Numbered from the stretch's first letter, positions 19,589 to 28,577 are shown. The stretch: DNA of 64,000 bases from Psychromonas sp. MB-3u-54 (GCF_002836415.1 NZ_PJBP01000087.1:1-64000); one strand, 5' to 3'. Made by a program: numbers and translations. Notes: a model not told the origin generated them from the sequence alone.

Positions 19589-20041
19589 CTACTTCCTTTT
19601 AGTTAAAAACTTGAGTCTCTCGATCAAACAGTTCACAGAATAATTATCGACAAGAAACTGATGATTTATATTTATGTTGCTATGCCTTATTACTTTTTCA
19701 AATTCTTTTTTAGTAGCTATCTGATATACAAAACGACTTAGTAAATTCACATTTTTATGGTTAGTAATATCAATAACCGTTGCACCGCAAGCCAATAGTT
19801 CAATTAGCCTGCGACTGAGCATCGTTTTAGAACCGTCACAGGTATTAACATTCAGATGTATTCTTCCTGATTGATAATGCTTTTTAGAATCTTGGTACAA
19901 AAAACTCTGCATTTTTTCTATTAAAGGATCATTTTCCCAACCGTTATCCCCGTCTAAAAATCGGTCAAATACGACTAATTTTTGTTTATTTAAAGCGCTT
20001 ATGGCGATTTTTAGACGTTGGGCACGTTCCGGGAATTCCTG
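19589..20041 (-). pseudogene. Remnant of a CgeB-like glycosyltransferase (C-terminal part)
   Basis: The frame is open from just after an in-frame TAG at 20042-20044 down to the stop at 19589, about 150 codons, but the first ATG is only at 19912. The translation upstream of that ATG (QEFPERAQRLKIAISALNKQ, then VVFDRF) and downstream (HLNVNTCDGSKTMLSRRLIE, LLACGATVID) aligns with the C-terminal half of the intact protein at 4724-5728. The N-terminal half is absent, and 60 bases of non-coding DNA separate it from kpsD. I read this as a truncated gene; a 107-residue protein from the internal ATG is possible but would lack the acceptor domain. Confidence 0.75.
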
Positions 20042-20103
20042 CTAACACGTCAAAAACTAATTTAAAATCAGCTTGTTACATTTACATCGTAATGTGTTCT
20101 CTA

Positions 20104-21828
20104 TCAGTTCAGTACCACATTCGCGGCAACCGCTATCTGGTAGATGATTTGGGTCATGTCTTTTACCGTCTGCATGGTTTTTGCATCGACCTTCGGCATT
20201 ACTAGAATTTGGTCACCGCGACGGATTTGTGCATTAGTATCGAAAATCACCATGCCGTTTGCCCGCACTATGGATATTTTCTGATCTTCAGCACGATCGG
20301 TAAAACCGCCAGCCCAGGCAATATAATCATCCATTTTGGCATCGTCATTAAAGACAATCGCCTGCGGCATCATCACTTCGCCCGCCACCTGAATGAGATC
20401 CGTATAATGCGGAATAACCACCTGATCGCCTTTCTCCAGCAGTATGTTTGCTGTGACCCCGTTATCCGACACTATTACTTTGCCGAGTGGTTGAACTTTG
20501 CGTGCTTTTTCAGCAAACTGCATTACCATTTCCGCTTCTTTAGCACGAATAGAAGCGCCGCCATCGGAAGAGATAGGCGCGGTAAAAACGCTGCGTTCCA
20601 GCCTGTCGAGTGAGTCATTAAGCAACTGCTTTTGACGTTGCGCGACACTTTCACGCAAAATGTAGATGGATTTGCTATCCGTTAACGCAGGATTAATGGG
20701 GATATGGTTTAGAAGATCATGCAATCGGGTACTATTTTTAACGGCAAAGTAGGAAGGCCCCAAATAACTGCCTGATATCTGCACATCAATCACCTGAGCG
20801 TGCAAGTCGGCATTAAAGACAACACTGTCACCGTCCTGCAGTTCAAAATCTTGAAAATCCTGTTCTTCCAGATATACCGAGAAAGGCCCGTTTTCGCGGT
20901 GACCATAAACGCCGACATGGCTTATTTTGGCCAGCGGTCGGGCATAGTCAGATAATTCTCTGCCGGTGGAGATTTTATGATCAAGCTCGAATCGGAACGG
21001 GTTGCGCACGGCACCGGACACATTAATGGCTGATTTTTGCGGTTGCACTAGGATAACGTCTTTGTTCTTGAAGTTGATATTCGGCAGCTGCCCGGTCTGT
21101 ACAAAACGGTACAGATCAACCTCAGCGATCACCTTATTATTACGCAGCACCTCAATATCACGGTAACTGCCACGCACGGAGTCGATACCACCCGCGCGTT
21201 TTAGAAAATATAATAGACTGTCGGACGCCATACCGGCATATTGACCGGGCCTGATTACCGGACCGGATAAATACACACTGACCGGTGTTGTCGACAGTAA
21301 GTTAACGTAGACATTAACGTTATTGGTGTAGGTCGCTTTGATTTTTGCGGTAACAAATGCATTTATCTGACTGGCTTTAACTCCTCGCACTTTAATCGGA
21401 CCGATCTTGGGAATAAAGATATTACCCTGATTATCAACGGTCACCAGATTCGAATAACTCACCCCACCCCACAACCAGATATTAATTTTATCGCCCGCGG
21501 CAATCGGATAATTGGCATTTAATCCGTCCGTTCTTTCCGACTCGTAACCGCCGGCAAATAAGTTCGCCCCATAGGGTGGCGGTAAATCTTCACCGGAAGA
21601 AGGTAATAAACGCTTAATATCCACTTCACCCGGCAGTAACAAACCGCTTCTTGCCTGCTTATTATAACTGCCGCCATTTAATGAATCGATAGCCGAAGCC
21701 GAGCCAATCTCCGGGATTTCAGTGCTGCTATTGGCCCGTAAGGTATCAATCGAGCTGGGCTCAAAGGCCGCAAAAAGCGGCTGAGTGATAAACACCAGAC
21801 ACAGAAAACTTATTTTTTTATTTATCAT
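20104..21828 (-). CDS. kpsD: KpsD-like periplasmic/outer-membrane polysaccharide export protein
   Basis: The 574-residue protein has a Sec signal peptide (KKISFLCLVFITQPLFA). The poly-saccharide export domain follows at about 95-190 (AGDKINIWLWGG, NIFIPKIGPIKVRGV), with repeated SLBB-type domains after it (VYLSGPVIRPGQYAGMASD, IDVQISGSYLGPSYF, IQVAGEVMMPQAIVF). Like E. coli KpsD it has the SVAQRQKQLLNDSL block before the last SLBB and ends in a hydrophobic helix, so it is KpsD rather than a lipidated Wza. It would form the periplasmic and outer-membrane exit with KpsE. It starts two bases after the lipoprotein stop. Confidence 0.92.
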   Translation of the reverse strand: MINKKISFLCLVFITQPLFAAFEPSSIDTLRANSSTEIPEIGSASAIDSLNGGSYNKQARSGLLLPGEVDIKRLLPSSGEDLPPPYGANLFAGGYESERTDGLNANYPIAAGDKINIWLWGGVSYSNLVTVDNQGNIFIPKIGPIKVRGVKASQINAFVTAKIKATYTNNVNVYVNLLSTTPVSVYLSGPVIRPGQYAGMASDSLLYFLKRAGGIDSVRGSYRDIEVLRNNKVIAEVDLYRFVQTGQLPNINFKNKDVILVQPQKSAINVSGAVRNPFRFELDHKISTGRELSDYARPLAKISHVGVYGHRENGPFSVYLEEQDFQDFELQDGDSVVFNADLHAQVIDVQISGSYLGPSYFAVKNSTRLHDLLNHIPINPALTDSKSIYILRESVAQRQKQLLNDSLDRLERSVFTAPISSDGGASIRAKEAEMVMQFAEKARKVQPLGKVIVSDNGVTANILLEKGDQVVIPHYTDLIQVAGEVMMPQAIVFNDDAKMDDYIAWAGGFTDRAEDQKISIVRANGMVIFDTNAQIRRGDQILVMPKVDAKTMQTVKDMTQIIYQIAVAANVVLN

Positions 21829-21830
21829 TC

Positions 21831-22238
21831 CTACATCTCCACATAATGGCTAGATTCGATGATCTCTTTCTCAAGAAACCAGCCTTTATCTGCTTTATTA
21901 TTTTTATTAATAAAATGATTTTCACAGGCAATACGTTTTTTTATCACCTGAGTATCATTAAACACTAATTCGCGGCAGGTGAGTCCCAGAGCCGAGGGAT
22001 AAATGGCGCCTAAGCTGATTTGGTACTGCTGATGCTTTAAACGCGACTGATTGGCATCCGCTAAGATCGGCCAATATTGCTCAGGAATTTCTTTTTTATT
22101 CGGCTTTTCCATAGAAGAAGTCACCAATGGTAGCGAAGCACTGACGCTTCGCGGCCCGCTAGCGCAGGCTGTGAGACTTAACAGCGCACAAATCATCACC
22201 GCTTTTTTAATAACAGGGTGGGTAAAATTTTTTTTCAT
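21831..22238 (-). CDS. Small putative lipoprotein, first gene of the ops-led capsule operon
   Basis: The ATG at 22238 gives 135 residues with a lipoprotein signal: two lysines, a hydrophobic core MICALLSL and the lipobox LTAC. The upstream in-frame TTG would only extend the charged region. The mature part contains EQYWPILADANQSRL and two further cysteines (LTCREL, IACENH) that could form a disulphide. I do not recognise the family. Placement two bases before kpsD and directly after the ops leader suggests an outer-membrane partner of KpsD; that role is inference from position. Confidence 0.6.
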   Translation of the reverse strand: MKKNFTHPVIKKAVMICALLSLTACASGPRSVSASLPLVTSSMEKPNKKEIPEQYWPILADANQSRLKHQQYQISLGAIYPSALGLTCRELVFNDTQVIKKRIACENHFINKNNKADKGWFLEKEIIESSHYVEM

Positions 22239-22555
22239 AATAAACAGACTCAAATACTTTTTAAAAATAATGATAATGAGGGAAACAAAGCAGCAAAAAG
22301 CGGCTGACGGCTGTCGGCTTTCAGCTGTCGGTCCAAAACGTACAGCGACGAGTAACGAGCCGCTAGCTACGAGCTACGAATCCCGAGCTGCTAGCTACGA
22401 GTGGCGAAACGCCCAGCTGCGAGCTACGAAACCCTTAGCTACGAGTGACGAAACTCGAAGCTATCGGTTATCGGCTGACAGCTATTGGCTATTGGCTGAC
22501 GGCTGACGGCTGACAGCTATCGGCTTAATTGTTCGTACTAATTCTATTTTAGGCA

Positions 22556-22565
22556 CGCTACCGCC
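22556..22565 (-). promoter_or_regulatory. ops element (JUMPstart core), promoter-distal copy
   Basis: On the minus strand the bases read GGCGGTAGCG, the complete ops core, within AGGGGCGGTAGCGTGCC, the 3' half of JUMPstart. Family knowledge: RfaH is loaded onto RNA polymerase paused at ops and prevents premature termination in long surface-polysaccharide operons. It is oriented toward and about 320 bases ahead of the lipoprotein-kpsD operon. Confidence 0.85.
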
Positions 22566-22806
22566 CCTCGATGTAAACGAAAATCGACTAGAAGCGGTTG
22601 ACGGCTGTCGGCTTTCAGCTGTCGGTCCAAAACGCACAGCGACGAGCTGCGAGTGGCGAGCTACGAGCTACGAAACCCTTAGCTACGAGTGACGAAACTA
22701 GAAGCTAGAAACTCGAAGCTATCGGTTCTCGGCTATCGGCTGTCGGCTGACGGCTATCGGCTATCGGCTATCGGCTTAATTGTTCGTACCAATTCTATTT
22801 TAGGCA

Positions 22807-22816
22807 CGCTACCGCC
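22807..22816 (-). promoter_or_regulatory. ops element (JUMPstart core), promoter-proximal copy
   Basis: This is a second exact GGCGGTAGCG on the minus strand with the same flanks (ATCGAGG before, TGCCTAAAATAGAATT after), 251 bases upstream of the other copy. The flanking identity shows a segmental duplication rather than independent origin. Confidence 0.85.
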
Positions 22817-23204
22817 CCTCGATGTAAACGCCAATCGCATTGCGTATGAAAACGGATGTCGGTTTTCAGCTATCGGCTATCGGCTGACGGCTGACGGCTG
22901 ACGGCTATCAGCTATCAGCTATCAGCTATCGGCTGACGGCTGACGGCTATCGGCTGACGGCTGACGGCTATCGGCTATCGGCTGACGGCTATCGGCTGAC
23001 GGCTGACGGCTATCGGCTGACGGCTATCGGCTATCGGCTATCGGCTATCGGCTATCGGCTATCGGCTATCGGCTATCGGCTATCGGCTGACAGCTGACAG
23101 CTGACGGCTATCGGCTGACTGCTACCCGCAGAAAGCCGACGACTGACAGCCGACAGCTCAAAACCGACAACCGACAACCGACGACAGACAGCCGACAGCC
23201 GCCC

Positions 23205-24410
23205 TTATTCCTGATGCTCTTTAATCACCGACAGCAGTAACCGTCCGACCAGATAAATAAGGGTGATAACAACAAACCAGGTGAAAATACTGTACAGGCG
23301 CTGCGGATATTTCTGATCTTCAGCTAACCTCGGATGGACAACCACCAGCAGGTATTTAAGATTTTTAAAGGCTTCGGCACGGGTCATCTCTAGACTTGCC
23401 ATTGCCGATTTATACAAATCTCCCGCAAAAACCGCATTAAGCTCTAATTCTTTAAAATCAAAATTCACTTTATTAAGCGACTTCTGATCTTCATTCGTCA
23501 GTCGGGATTTTTCTTCTTTTAACTGCGCTTCCAGGGCGGTTATCTGATAACCCAGAGATTTTATCTCGGCGGCATCATTACGCAGATAAGCCTGCAGTGA
23601 TTTAAGCGTTGTCTTTTTTCCTATCAGAGAAGATTCAATTTCATTGATCGCAGCAAACAGTGCCGCGCTTTGTAGTTCCGGATTATAAAGTGAGTTTTTA
23701 TCCTGAAAATTGATTAAATTAATTTGCTGCTTTTTCAAATCGTTATACGCGCGCTGCACTTCTTTCTTGGCATAATCCAGGTGCTGCTGCGCCATATCGT
23801 CACCCAAACTGTTAATGAATTTTTTACTGAGGGTTAATAACGTTTGGGCCACTAAAAGCGAATATTGCGGATCAAAACTTTGCGCTTCTACCAGTAAAAT
23901 TTCCGACATCTCGTCGTAACGCACGTTAATATGTTCTTGATAAAATTCCAGGTAATCTTCCTGAGAGCTGTCCGCACTTAAACGGCTTAAGCTATCCCAA
24001 TTTTCCTGTTGATAATGCGATCGCAGGCCGACCGTTTTATCCAGTGCTCGAGCCATTTCCTGTGATAAAATATATTCCTGTAAAATAAATGCATCCCGCG
24101 TTGAAGACGAGGAAGCGCCGCCCAAAGCCATCAATGCGCCTATTTGTACCCCACTACTGGATGCCTGTTTGATAACAAACTGTACCTGGCTGACATAACG
24201 CGGCGAGGCGATTAAAGTAAAATAAACCACCACCAATAAGGATGCCAGCAGCACTACGGCAAAGGATCCAATTTTGGCTCTCGCCATATAAACGGTTTTT
24301 TTAGCTTGAATATAAGCTTTTGAATCAACCAGAAATAATTTAGGATTAGCTTTTAATTTCTGTACTTTACGCAATAATGCCGTGTCTTTTTTGTTATCAC
24401 TATCTGACAT
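23205..24410 (-). CDS. kpsE: KpsE-like inner-membrane capsule export protein
   Basis: The 401-residue protein belongs to the KpsE/CtrB/BexC group of polysaccharide co-polymerase-like export proteins. It has a cytoplasmic N-terminus, one membrane segment at about 48-68 (IGSFAVVLLASLLVVVYFTL), a long periplasmic domain with coiled-coil character at about 205-320, and a second membrane segment near the C-terminus (YSIFTWFVVITLIYLVGRLL). It would bridge KpsMT to KpsD. The start overlaps kpsT by 11 bases. Its stop lies at the edge of the heptanucleotide satellite. Confidence 0.92.
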   Translation of the reverse strand: MSDSDNKKDTALLRKVQKLKANPKLFLVDSKAYIQAKKTVYMARAKIGSFAVVLLASLLVVVYFTLIASPRYVSQVQFVIKQASSSGVQIGALMALGGASSSSTRDAFILQEYILSQEMARALDKTVGLRSHYQQENWDSLSRLSADSSQEDYLEFYQEHINVRYDEMSEILLVEAQSFDPQYSLLVAQTLLTLSKKFINSLGDDMAQQHLDYAKKEVQRAYNDLKKQQINLINFQDKNSLYNPELQSAALFAAINEIESSLIGKKTTLKSLQAYLRNDAAEIKSLGYQITALEAQLKEEKSRLTNEDQKSLNKVNFDFKELELNAVFAGDLYKSAMASLEMTRAEAFKNLKYLLVVVHPRLAEDQKYPQRLYSIFTWFVVITLIYLVGRLLLSVIKEHQE

Positions 24411-25065
24411 AAATATCCTGATATTCCTTTATTGCATCATCCAATTTTTCGAAAAACACTAAATTCTGCTGATGGATAAGCAGCCCGGCATCGCAAAACT
24501 TTTTCAGTGCAGGCATGGAATGATTGACCATAATTAGCTTGGTTTTTTCATATTTTTCTAATAACAATTTTTCACTTTTTTTTCTAAAATTCGCATCACC
24601 CACCGCGCCCAGTTCATCAATCAATAACACATCAAAGTCAAAATCAAAGCCCATGGTCAAACCAAAAGTAATACGCGAACGCATACCGCTGGAATAATTT
24701 TTTACCGGCTCGTCAAAAAACTGGCCAATCTCGGCAAAGTCTTCGACCTGCTGCTCAATGACTTTGGTATTTTTATAACCGTGAATGCGCGCCACAAAAC
24801 GCACATTTTCACGCGCGCTCAAAGAGCCCTGCAGTCCGCCCTGCAGACCTAATGGCCAGGAGATCTTCTTTTTTGAATGGATGCGTCCGCGGTTAGGCAT
24901 ATCTGCACCGCCCATCATTCTGATCAGCGTTGATTTGCCCACCCCGTTCGGGCCTAATACTGCAATATTACGGTCCGTCGGCAGGCTGATATTGACGTCT
25001 TTAAAGACATAAAAACGCCCTTTTTTGGTGGCGTAATATTTATTTAAATTCTCAAAATGAATCAT
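24400..25065 (-). CDS. kpsT: KpsT-like capsule exporter ATPase
   Basis: The 221-residue ABC ATPase has Walker A GPNGVGKST, signature YSSGMRSR, Walker B VLLIDELGAVGD and the switch His in MVNHS. The size and the SSGMRSR signature are typical of the polysaccharide exporter subfamily (KpsT/CtrD/BexA). It powers export of the finished, lipid-linked capsule chain across the inner membrane with KpsM. Its ATG overlaps the kpsM stop as ATGA, so the pair is translationally coupled. Confidence 0.95.
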   Translation of the reverse strand: MIHFENLNKYYATKKGRFYVFKDVNISLPTDRNIAVLGPNGVGKSTLIRMMGGADMPNRGRIHSKKKISWPLGLQGGLQGSLSARENVRFVARIHGYKNTKVIEQQVEDFAEIGQFFDEPVKNYSSGMRSRITFGLTMGFDFDFDVLLIDELGAVGDANFRKKSEKLLLEKYEKTKLIMVNHSMPALKKFCDAGLLIHQQNLVFFEKLDDAIKEYQDIYVR

Positions 25066-25844
25066 GCGGTTATAAACCTCAATCTATTGACATAAAAACT
25101 GGTTAATCCGAGACTGAAAATCACTAGCGCATTCATTGCAAGATAGAACCAGCTGCCTAAGGGGGTTACATAGCTGCTGAAATAAGCAGCGCGGCTTAAC
25201 TCAGTCGCATGAAAGATCGGATTCCAATCCACTAAATACCAATACTGAGGCGGGATCATAGTGGCACTGAACATCACACCGGACATAATCATCATAGGCA
25301 GAGTGATCATGCCGACTAATTTATTTACGTCTTTCCAATAAGAGTTTGCAGTGCACAGCATTAAGCCGAGGCCAGTCGCTAACAAAGCAACTAAAACACT
25401 GGCCGCCAGTACTTTAAGCAGATCATCGGGTAAAACGTTAAATCCCAGCCAGGCCAAAAAACTAAAAATAAGGCAGTAGACGATAAGGTAAGTAGCGAGT
25501 TCAATGATGATTCGGGTGATCACCGGATCGATAGCGGAAACTTGCCGGTAAGCCAGCAAAGCTTTATTGGCATTGACCGCAGAGGTGAGCTGGGTCATTA
25601 ATTTGGTAAAGAGTTTAAACGGCAGCAGCGCCGTTAATATAAACAGCGCTACAGGAATATTCGCGACACTGCTGCGGCCTATTAGCGTGAACATCAGCGC
25701 CATAACAGAAACTCCGGCAACAGGTTCGGCAATTGCCCAAAAATACCCTAAGCGGTTAGCCCCGAAGCGGGTTTTTATTTCCCTCATCATTAAGGCATGC
25801 ACGGTATCGCACATTATGGTTAGAGAATTTCTGTTTTTTTTCAC
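25062..25844 (-). CDS. kpsM: KpsM-like capsule exporter permease
   Basis: The 260-residue ABC-2 type permease has about six membrane segments and the family N-terminal coupling motif REIKTRFGANRLGYFWAIAEP. Other hallmarks are FKLFTKLM and WYLVDWNPIFHATELSR. The start is a GTG in ATT-GTG-AAA with GAG seven bases upstream; the next in-frame ATG is ten codons in and would still leave the conserved region intact. It is the first gene of the kpsMTE transcript. Confidence 0.93.
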   Translation of the reverse strand: MKKNRNSLTIMCDTVHALMMREIKTRFGANRLGYFWAIAEPVAGVSVMALMFTLIGRSSVANIPVALFILTALLPFKLFTKLMTQLTSAVNANKALLAYRQVSAIDPVITRIIIELATYLIVYCLIFSFLAWLGFNVLPDDLLKVLAASVLVALLATGLGLMLCTANSYWKDVNKLVGMITLPMMIMSGVMFSATMIPPQYWYLVDWNPIFHATELSRAAYFSSYVTPLGSWFYLAMNALVIFSLGLTSFYVNRLRFITA

Positions 25845-26228
25845 AATGGCTCTTTTTTAAAAATAAAAAACTTACAAACATAAAAGATCGACAAAGCCAT
25901 TTTATTATCTTTGTATAGTAACTGACCGATTTCATCCGATTGAAATATAAGCAGTTAGTCTAATTTAACATGAGACATAGATCAACAAAAACTGATTCAA
26001 TAGTTATTTAAAAGTTATTTTATAGTAAAAAAAGTTTGCAGGTAGTAGCACTCAGAAAAATAAATTGAACTGTTTTTAAGTACCGGAAGGGGCCGTGCGG
26101 GGGCACGCATCAAGTAGCACATCCCAAATAGATCACTATTGCGGTTAACATTGGCGGGTTAAGAGGCATTATGTGCTGGTTAGCGGATAACCTCTGAGGT
26201 TAAAATCACTTCTATTACTGTGGTTACT
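25845..26228. other. Intergenic region upstream of kpsM (no gene seen)
   Basis: This 384-base AT-rich region presumably holds the kpsM promoter on the minus strand. I find no ops/JUMPstart core here. The only marked structure is a GC-rich hairpin CGTGCGGGGGCACG near 26093-26107, standing out from its AT-rich surroundings, and possibly the terminator of the gene at 26229-26762, although it lacks a T run. Confidence 0.5.
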
Positions 26229-26762
26229 TTAAAAATGGTAGGAAATACTGATACCGTGGCCATCAAATCCGGGGTTTACTTCATATCTGTTACCGTTTGA
26301 TAGGTGCAAAAAAGAGTAACCAACAGCCCAGTTGGTTAATAAGTGATACTGCAGCCCCAGTTTTGCAAAAAACATCACATGACCGCCGTAATCTTTTAAT
26401 GCTTCTCCCCGCTTGCCGTATTCCACATCAGTCAGCCAGGATGATCCCCCCTCAAAATAGAGATCAACCTTTTCAAAAAAGCTGTAATTCATACCCAGCC
26501 CACCTCCCAGCAATGCACCGTAATCACGGCCCGAGATAACGGCGCCCAAATTTAAAAGGGGGTAGAATGTCAACGAGTCAGTTATTTTCCCTACATCAAA
26601 AGGAAATAAATAGCTGCATTCTGCAATCTTAATGTCGACATTTTGCCTTGTTGCCGCCTGATAATATAAACAGCGTAATTGGTTTTCATTCTGCAAAGCA
26701 AAAGATGAATGGGGGAATATAAGAGTAGAAAAAATTGCTGACACAGTTAACAGACGATGCAT
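26229..26762 (-). CDS. PagL-like lipid A 3-O-deacylase (acyloxyacyl hydrolase)
   Basis: The 177-residue protein, from the ATG at 26762 with GGAG six bases upstream, has a signal peptide (LLTVSAIFSTLIFPHSSFA) and alternating beta-strand character ending in an aromatic residue, as in an eight-stranded outer-membrane barrel. The C-terminal FLHLSNGNRYEVNPGFDGHG corresponds to the PagL active-site region, with the His-x-Ser pair present. The acidic third residue is Asp rather than the usual Glu, if aligned correctly. PagL removes the 3-O acyl chain of lipid A in the outer leaflet. A GTG start eight codons upstream is less likely. Confidence in the family is moderate. Confidence 0.72.
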   Translation of the reverse strand: MHRLLTVSAIFSTLIFPHSSFALQNENQLRCLYYQAATRQNVDIKIAECSYLFPFDVGKITDSLTFYPLLNLGAVISGRDYGALLGGGLGMNYSFFEKVDLYFEGGSSWLTDVEYGKRGEALKDYGGHVMFFAKLGLQYHLLTNWAVGYSFLHLSNGNRYEVNPGFDGHGISISYHF

Positions 26763-27062
26763 ACCGACTCCAGAGCTTGAGATCACAACAAGAAAAACGA
26801 CAAGCTAGAGATTAGTCAGAAAGCTGAAATTTGGCAACACAAAAAACAGCATCCAGTTCAAAATTTTAATAAATAGGTTGACTTAACATTCTAAATATGA
26901 GTTTTTATTGGCGCAGGCTGCTATAGAACTTAAATTTTTGCGGCATTCCCCTATGTTCTGCTCCTGAATTTTTTGGGGAAATCATCAAAACGGCTTATAC
27001 AAAGCAGCGTTATATTGTCCTTATTAACGGGGCATGGAATGCACCCTACCGATTGCATCGAC

Positions 27063-27606
27063 CATGGTCATTAACGATGCATGGAATGCATCCTACAAAT
27101 AACGTAACCCGTAGGGTGCGCTTCGCGCACCGATCAACATTAACGGTGCGCGGAGCAATATTAATGGTGCATAAATACACCGTACCGATGGTATCGGCCG
27201 TGGTCATTAATGATGCATGGAATGCATCCTACAAATAACATAACCCGTAGGGTGCGCTTCGCGCACCGATCAACATTAACGGTGCGCGGAGCAATATTAA
27301 TGGTGCATAAATACACCATACCGATGGTATCGGCCGTGGTCATTAACGATGCATGGAATGCATCCTACAAATAACGTAACCCGTAGGGTGCGCTTCGCGC
27401 ACCGATCAACATTAACGGTGCGCGGAGCAATATTAATGGTGCATAAATACACCGCACCGATGGTATCGGCCGTGGTCATTAATGATGCATGGAATGCATC
27501 CTACCGATAACATCACCGCACCGGGTAACATTAACGGTGCATAAATACACCGTATCGATGGTATCGGCCGTGATCATCAACGATGCATGGAATGCATCCT
27601 ACAAAT
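27063..27606. repeat. Four tandem copies of a 136-base REPIN unit
   Basis: The CGTGGTCATTAA landmark (CATGGTCATTAA in the first copy) occurs at 27063, 27199, 27335 and 27471, spaced exactly 136 bases. Each unit contains two inverted REPs plus a CAATATTAATGGTGCATAAA linker. Near identity of the copies implies recent tandem amplification; the fourth copy diverges after about 50 bases. Confidence 0.85.
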
Positions 27607-28393
27607 GACATACCCGTAGGGTGCGCTCTGCGCACCGATTGTCTGTGTTATTCACCAAATTCATTATCAATCCCGTCACCAGCAACATTAACGGTGCATA
27701 AAATGCGTCCTACCGATGGCATCGACCGTGGTCATTAACGATGTATAGCATGCCCCCCACCAATAACATAACCCGTGATCATCAACGGTGCATAAAATGC
27801 ATCCTACAAATAACCTACCCGTAGGGTGCGCTCTGCGCACCGATTGTCTGTGTTATTCACCAAATTCATTATCAATTTCATCAATCCCGTCACCAACAAC
27901 ATTAACGGTGCATAAAATGCACCGTACCGATTGCATCGGCCGTGGTCATTAACGATGCATAAAATGCATCCTACCGATGGTATCGACCGTCGTCATTAAT
28001 GATGCATGGAATGCATCCTACAAATAACATAAACCGTGATCATTAACGGTGCATAACATGCCCCCACCAATAACATACCCGTAGGGTGCGCTCTGCGCAC
28101 CGATTGTCTGTGTTATTCACCAAATTCATTATCAATCCCGTCACCAGCAACATTAACGGTGCATAAATGCACCGTACCGATTGCATCGACAGTGGTCATT
28201 AATGATGCATGGAATGCATCCTACTGATAACATAAACCGTGATCATCAACGATGCATAAAATGCATCCTACCGATGGCATCGACCGTGGTCATTAACGAT
28301 GCATGGAATGCATCCTACAAATGACATAACCGTAGGGTGCGCTTCAGCACCGGGTAACATTAACGATGCATGGAATGCATCCTACAAATAACA

Positions 28394-28436
28394 TAAAAAA
28401 ACCCGCAACGTTTTGATTAAAAAGCGTTGCGGGTTT
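28394..28436 (-). terminator. Intrinsic terminator downstream of yeaC
   Basis: A stem AACCCGCAACGC / GCGTTGCGGGTT has A and T runs on both sides, so it could act on either strand. On the minus strand it lies about 190 bases past the yeaC stop. It matches the terminator at 904-945 almost base for base. Confidence 0.7.
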
Positions 28437-28577
28437 TAGTCGTATATACCCCATCGGTTGCATAGACTGTGGTCATTAATGATGCATAAAATGCATCCTA
28501 CAAATGACATAACCGTAGGGTGCGCTCTGCGCACCGATTACCTACCTTTTTGCGACCGAATGAAGATTTATATGCAG

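Larger units (their letters stand above)
22290..23200. repeat. Heptanucleotide satellite and duplicated low-complexity leader between kpsE and the lipoprotein gene
   Basis: From about 22850 to 23130 the plus strand is almost entirely tandem 7-mers CGGCTAT, CGGCTGA and CAGCTAT. Between 22290 and 22850 are two diverged copies of a longer segment. Each starts with a CGGCTGTCGGCTTTCAGC stretch, passes through CGAGCTACGA-type repeats, and ends in a 60-base stretch containing the ops core. The ops cores are exactly 251 bases apart. Seven-base units cannot be in frame, and the reading frames here are artefacts. Confidence 0.85.
27020..28545. repeat. Dense REP/REPIN array between the capsule locus and yeaC
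   Basis: About 1.5 kb is filled with REP units. By eye there are about 22 GTAGG-type heads in the two orientations, with hairpins GATGCATGGAATGCATC and GGTGCGCTTCGCGCACC, separated by short linkers such as CATTAACGGTGCATAAA. Head and hairpin type match the cluster next to the RAYT gene at 1-523. No credible protein frame exists; the ~60-codon frames here are repeat translations. Confidence 0.88.

Noticed and set aside
22051-22901. Frames of 151 and 70 codons in the kpsD leader region
   Set aside because: They run through the heptanucleotide satellite and across the ops elements, with low-complexity peptides (LSADGYRLSA).
22850-23130. CRISPR or replication-origin iterons
   Set aside because: Units are contiguous 7-mers with no spacers and no rep, dnaA or partition genes nearby.
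25845-26228. ops/JUMPstart element upstream of kpsM
   Set aside because: Looked for GGCGGTAGCG on both strands; only a GC-rich hairpin was found, not the ops core.
27053-27479. Three ~60-codon frames with repeated peptides
   Set aside because: They repeat because the DNA is a 136-base tandem REPIN unit; no ribosome sites and no independent conservation.
27020-28545. CRISPR array
   Set aside because: Repeats are palindromic REPs in both orientations with irregular linkers, no regularly spaced unique spacers, and no cas genes.
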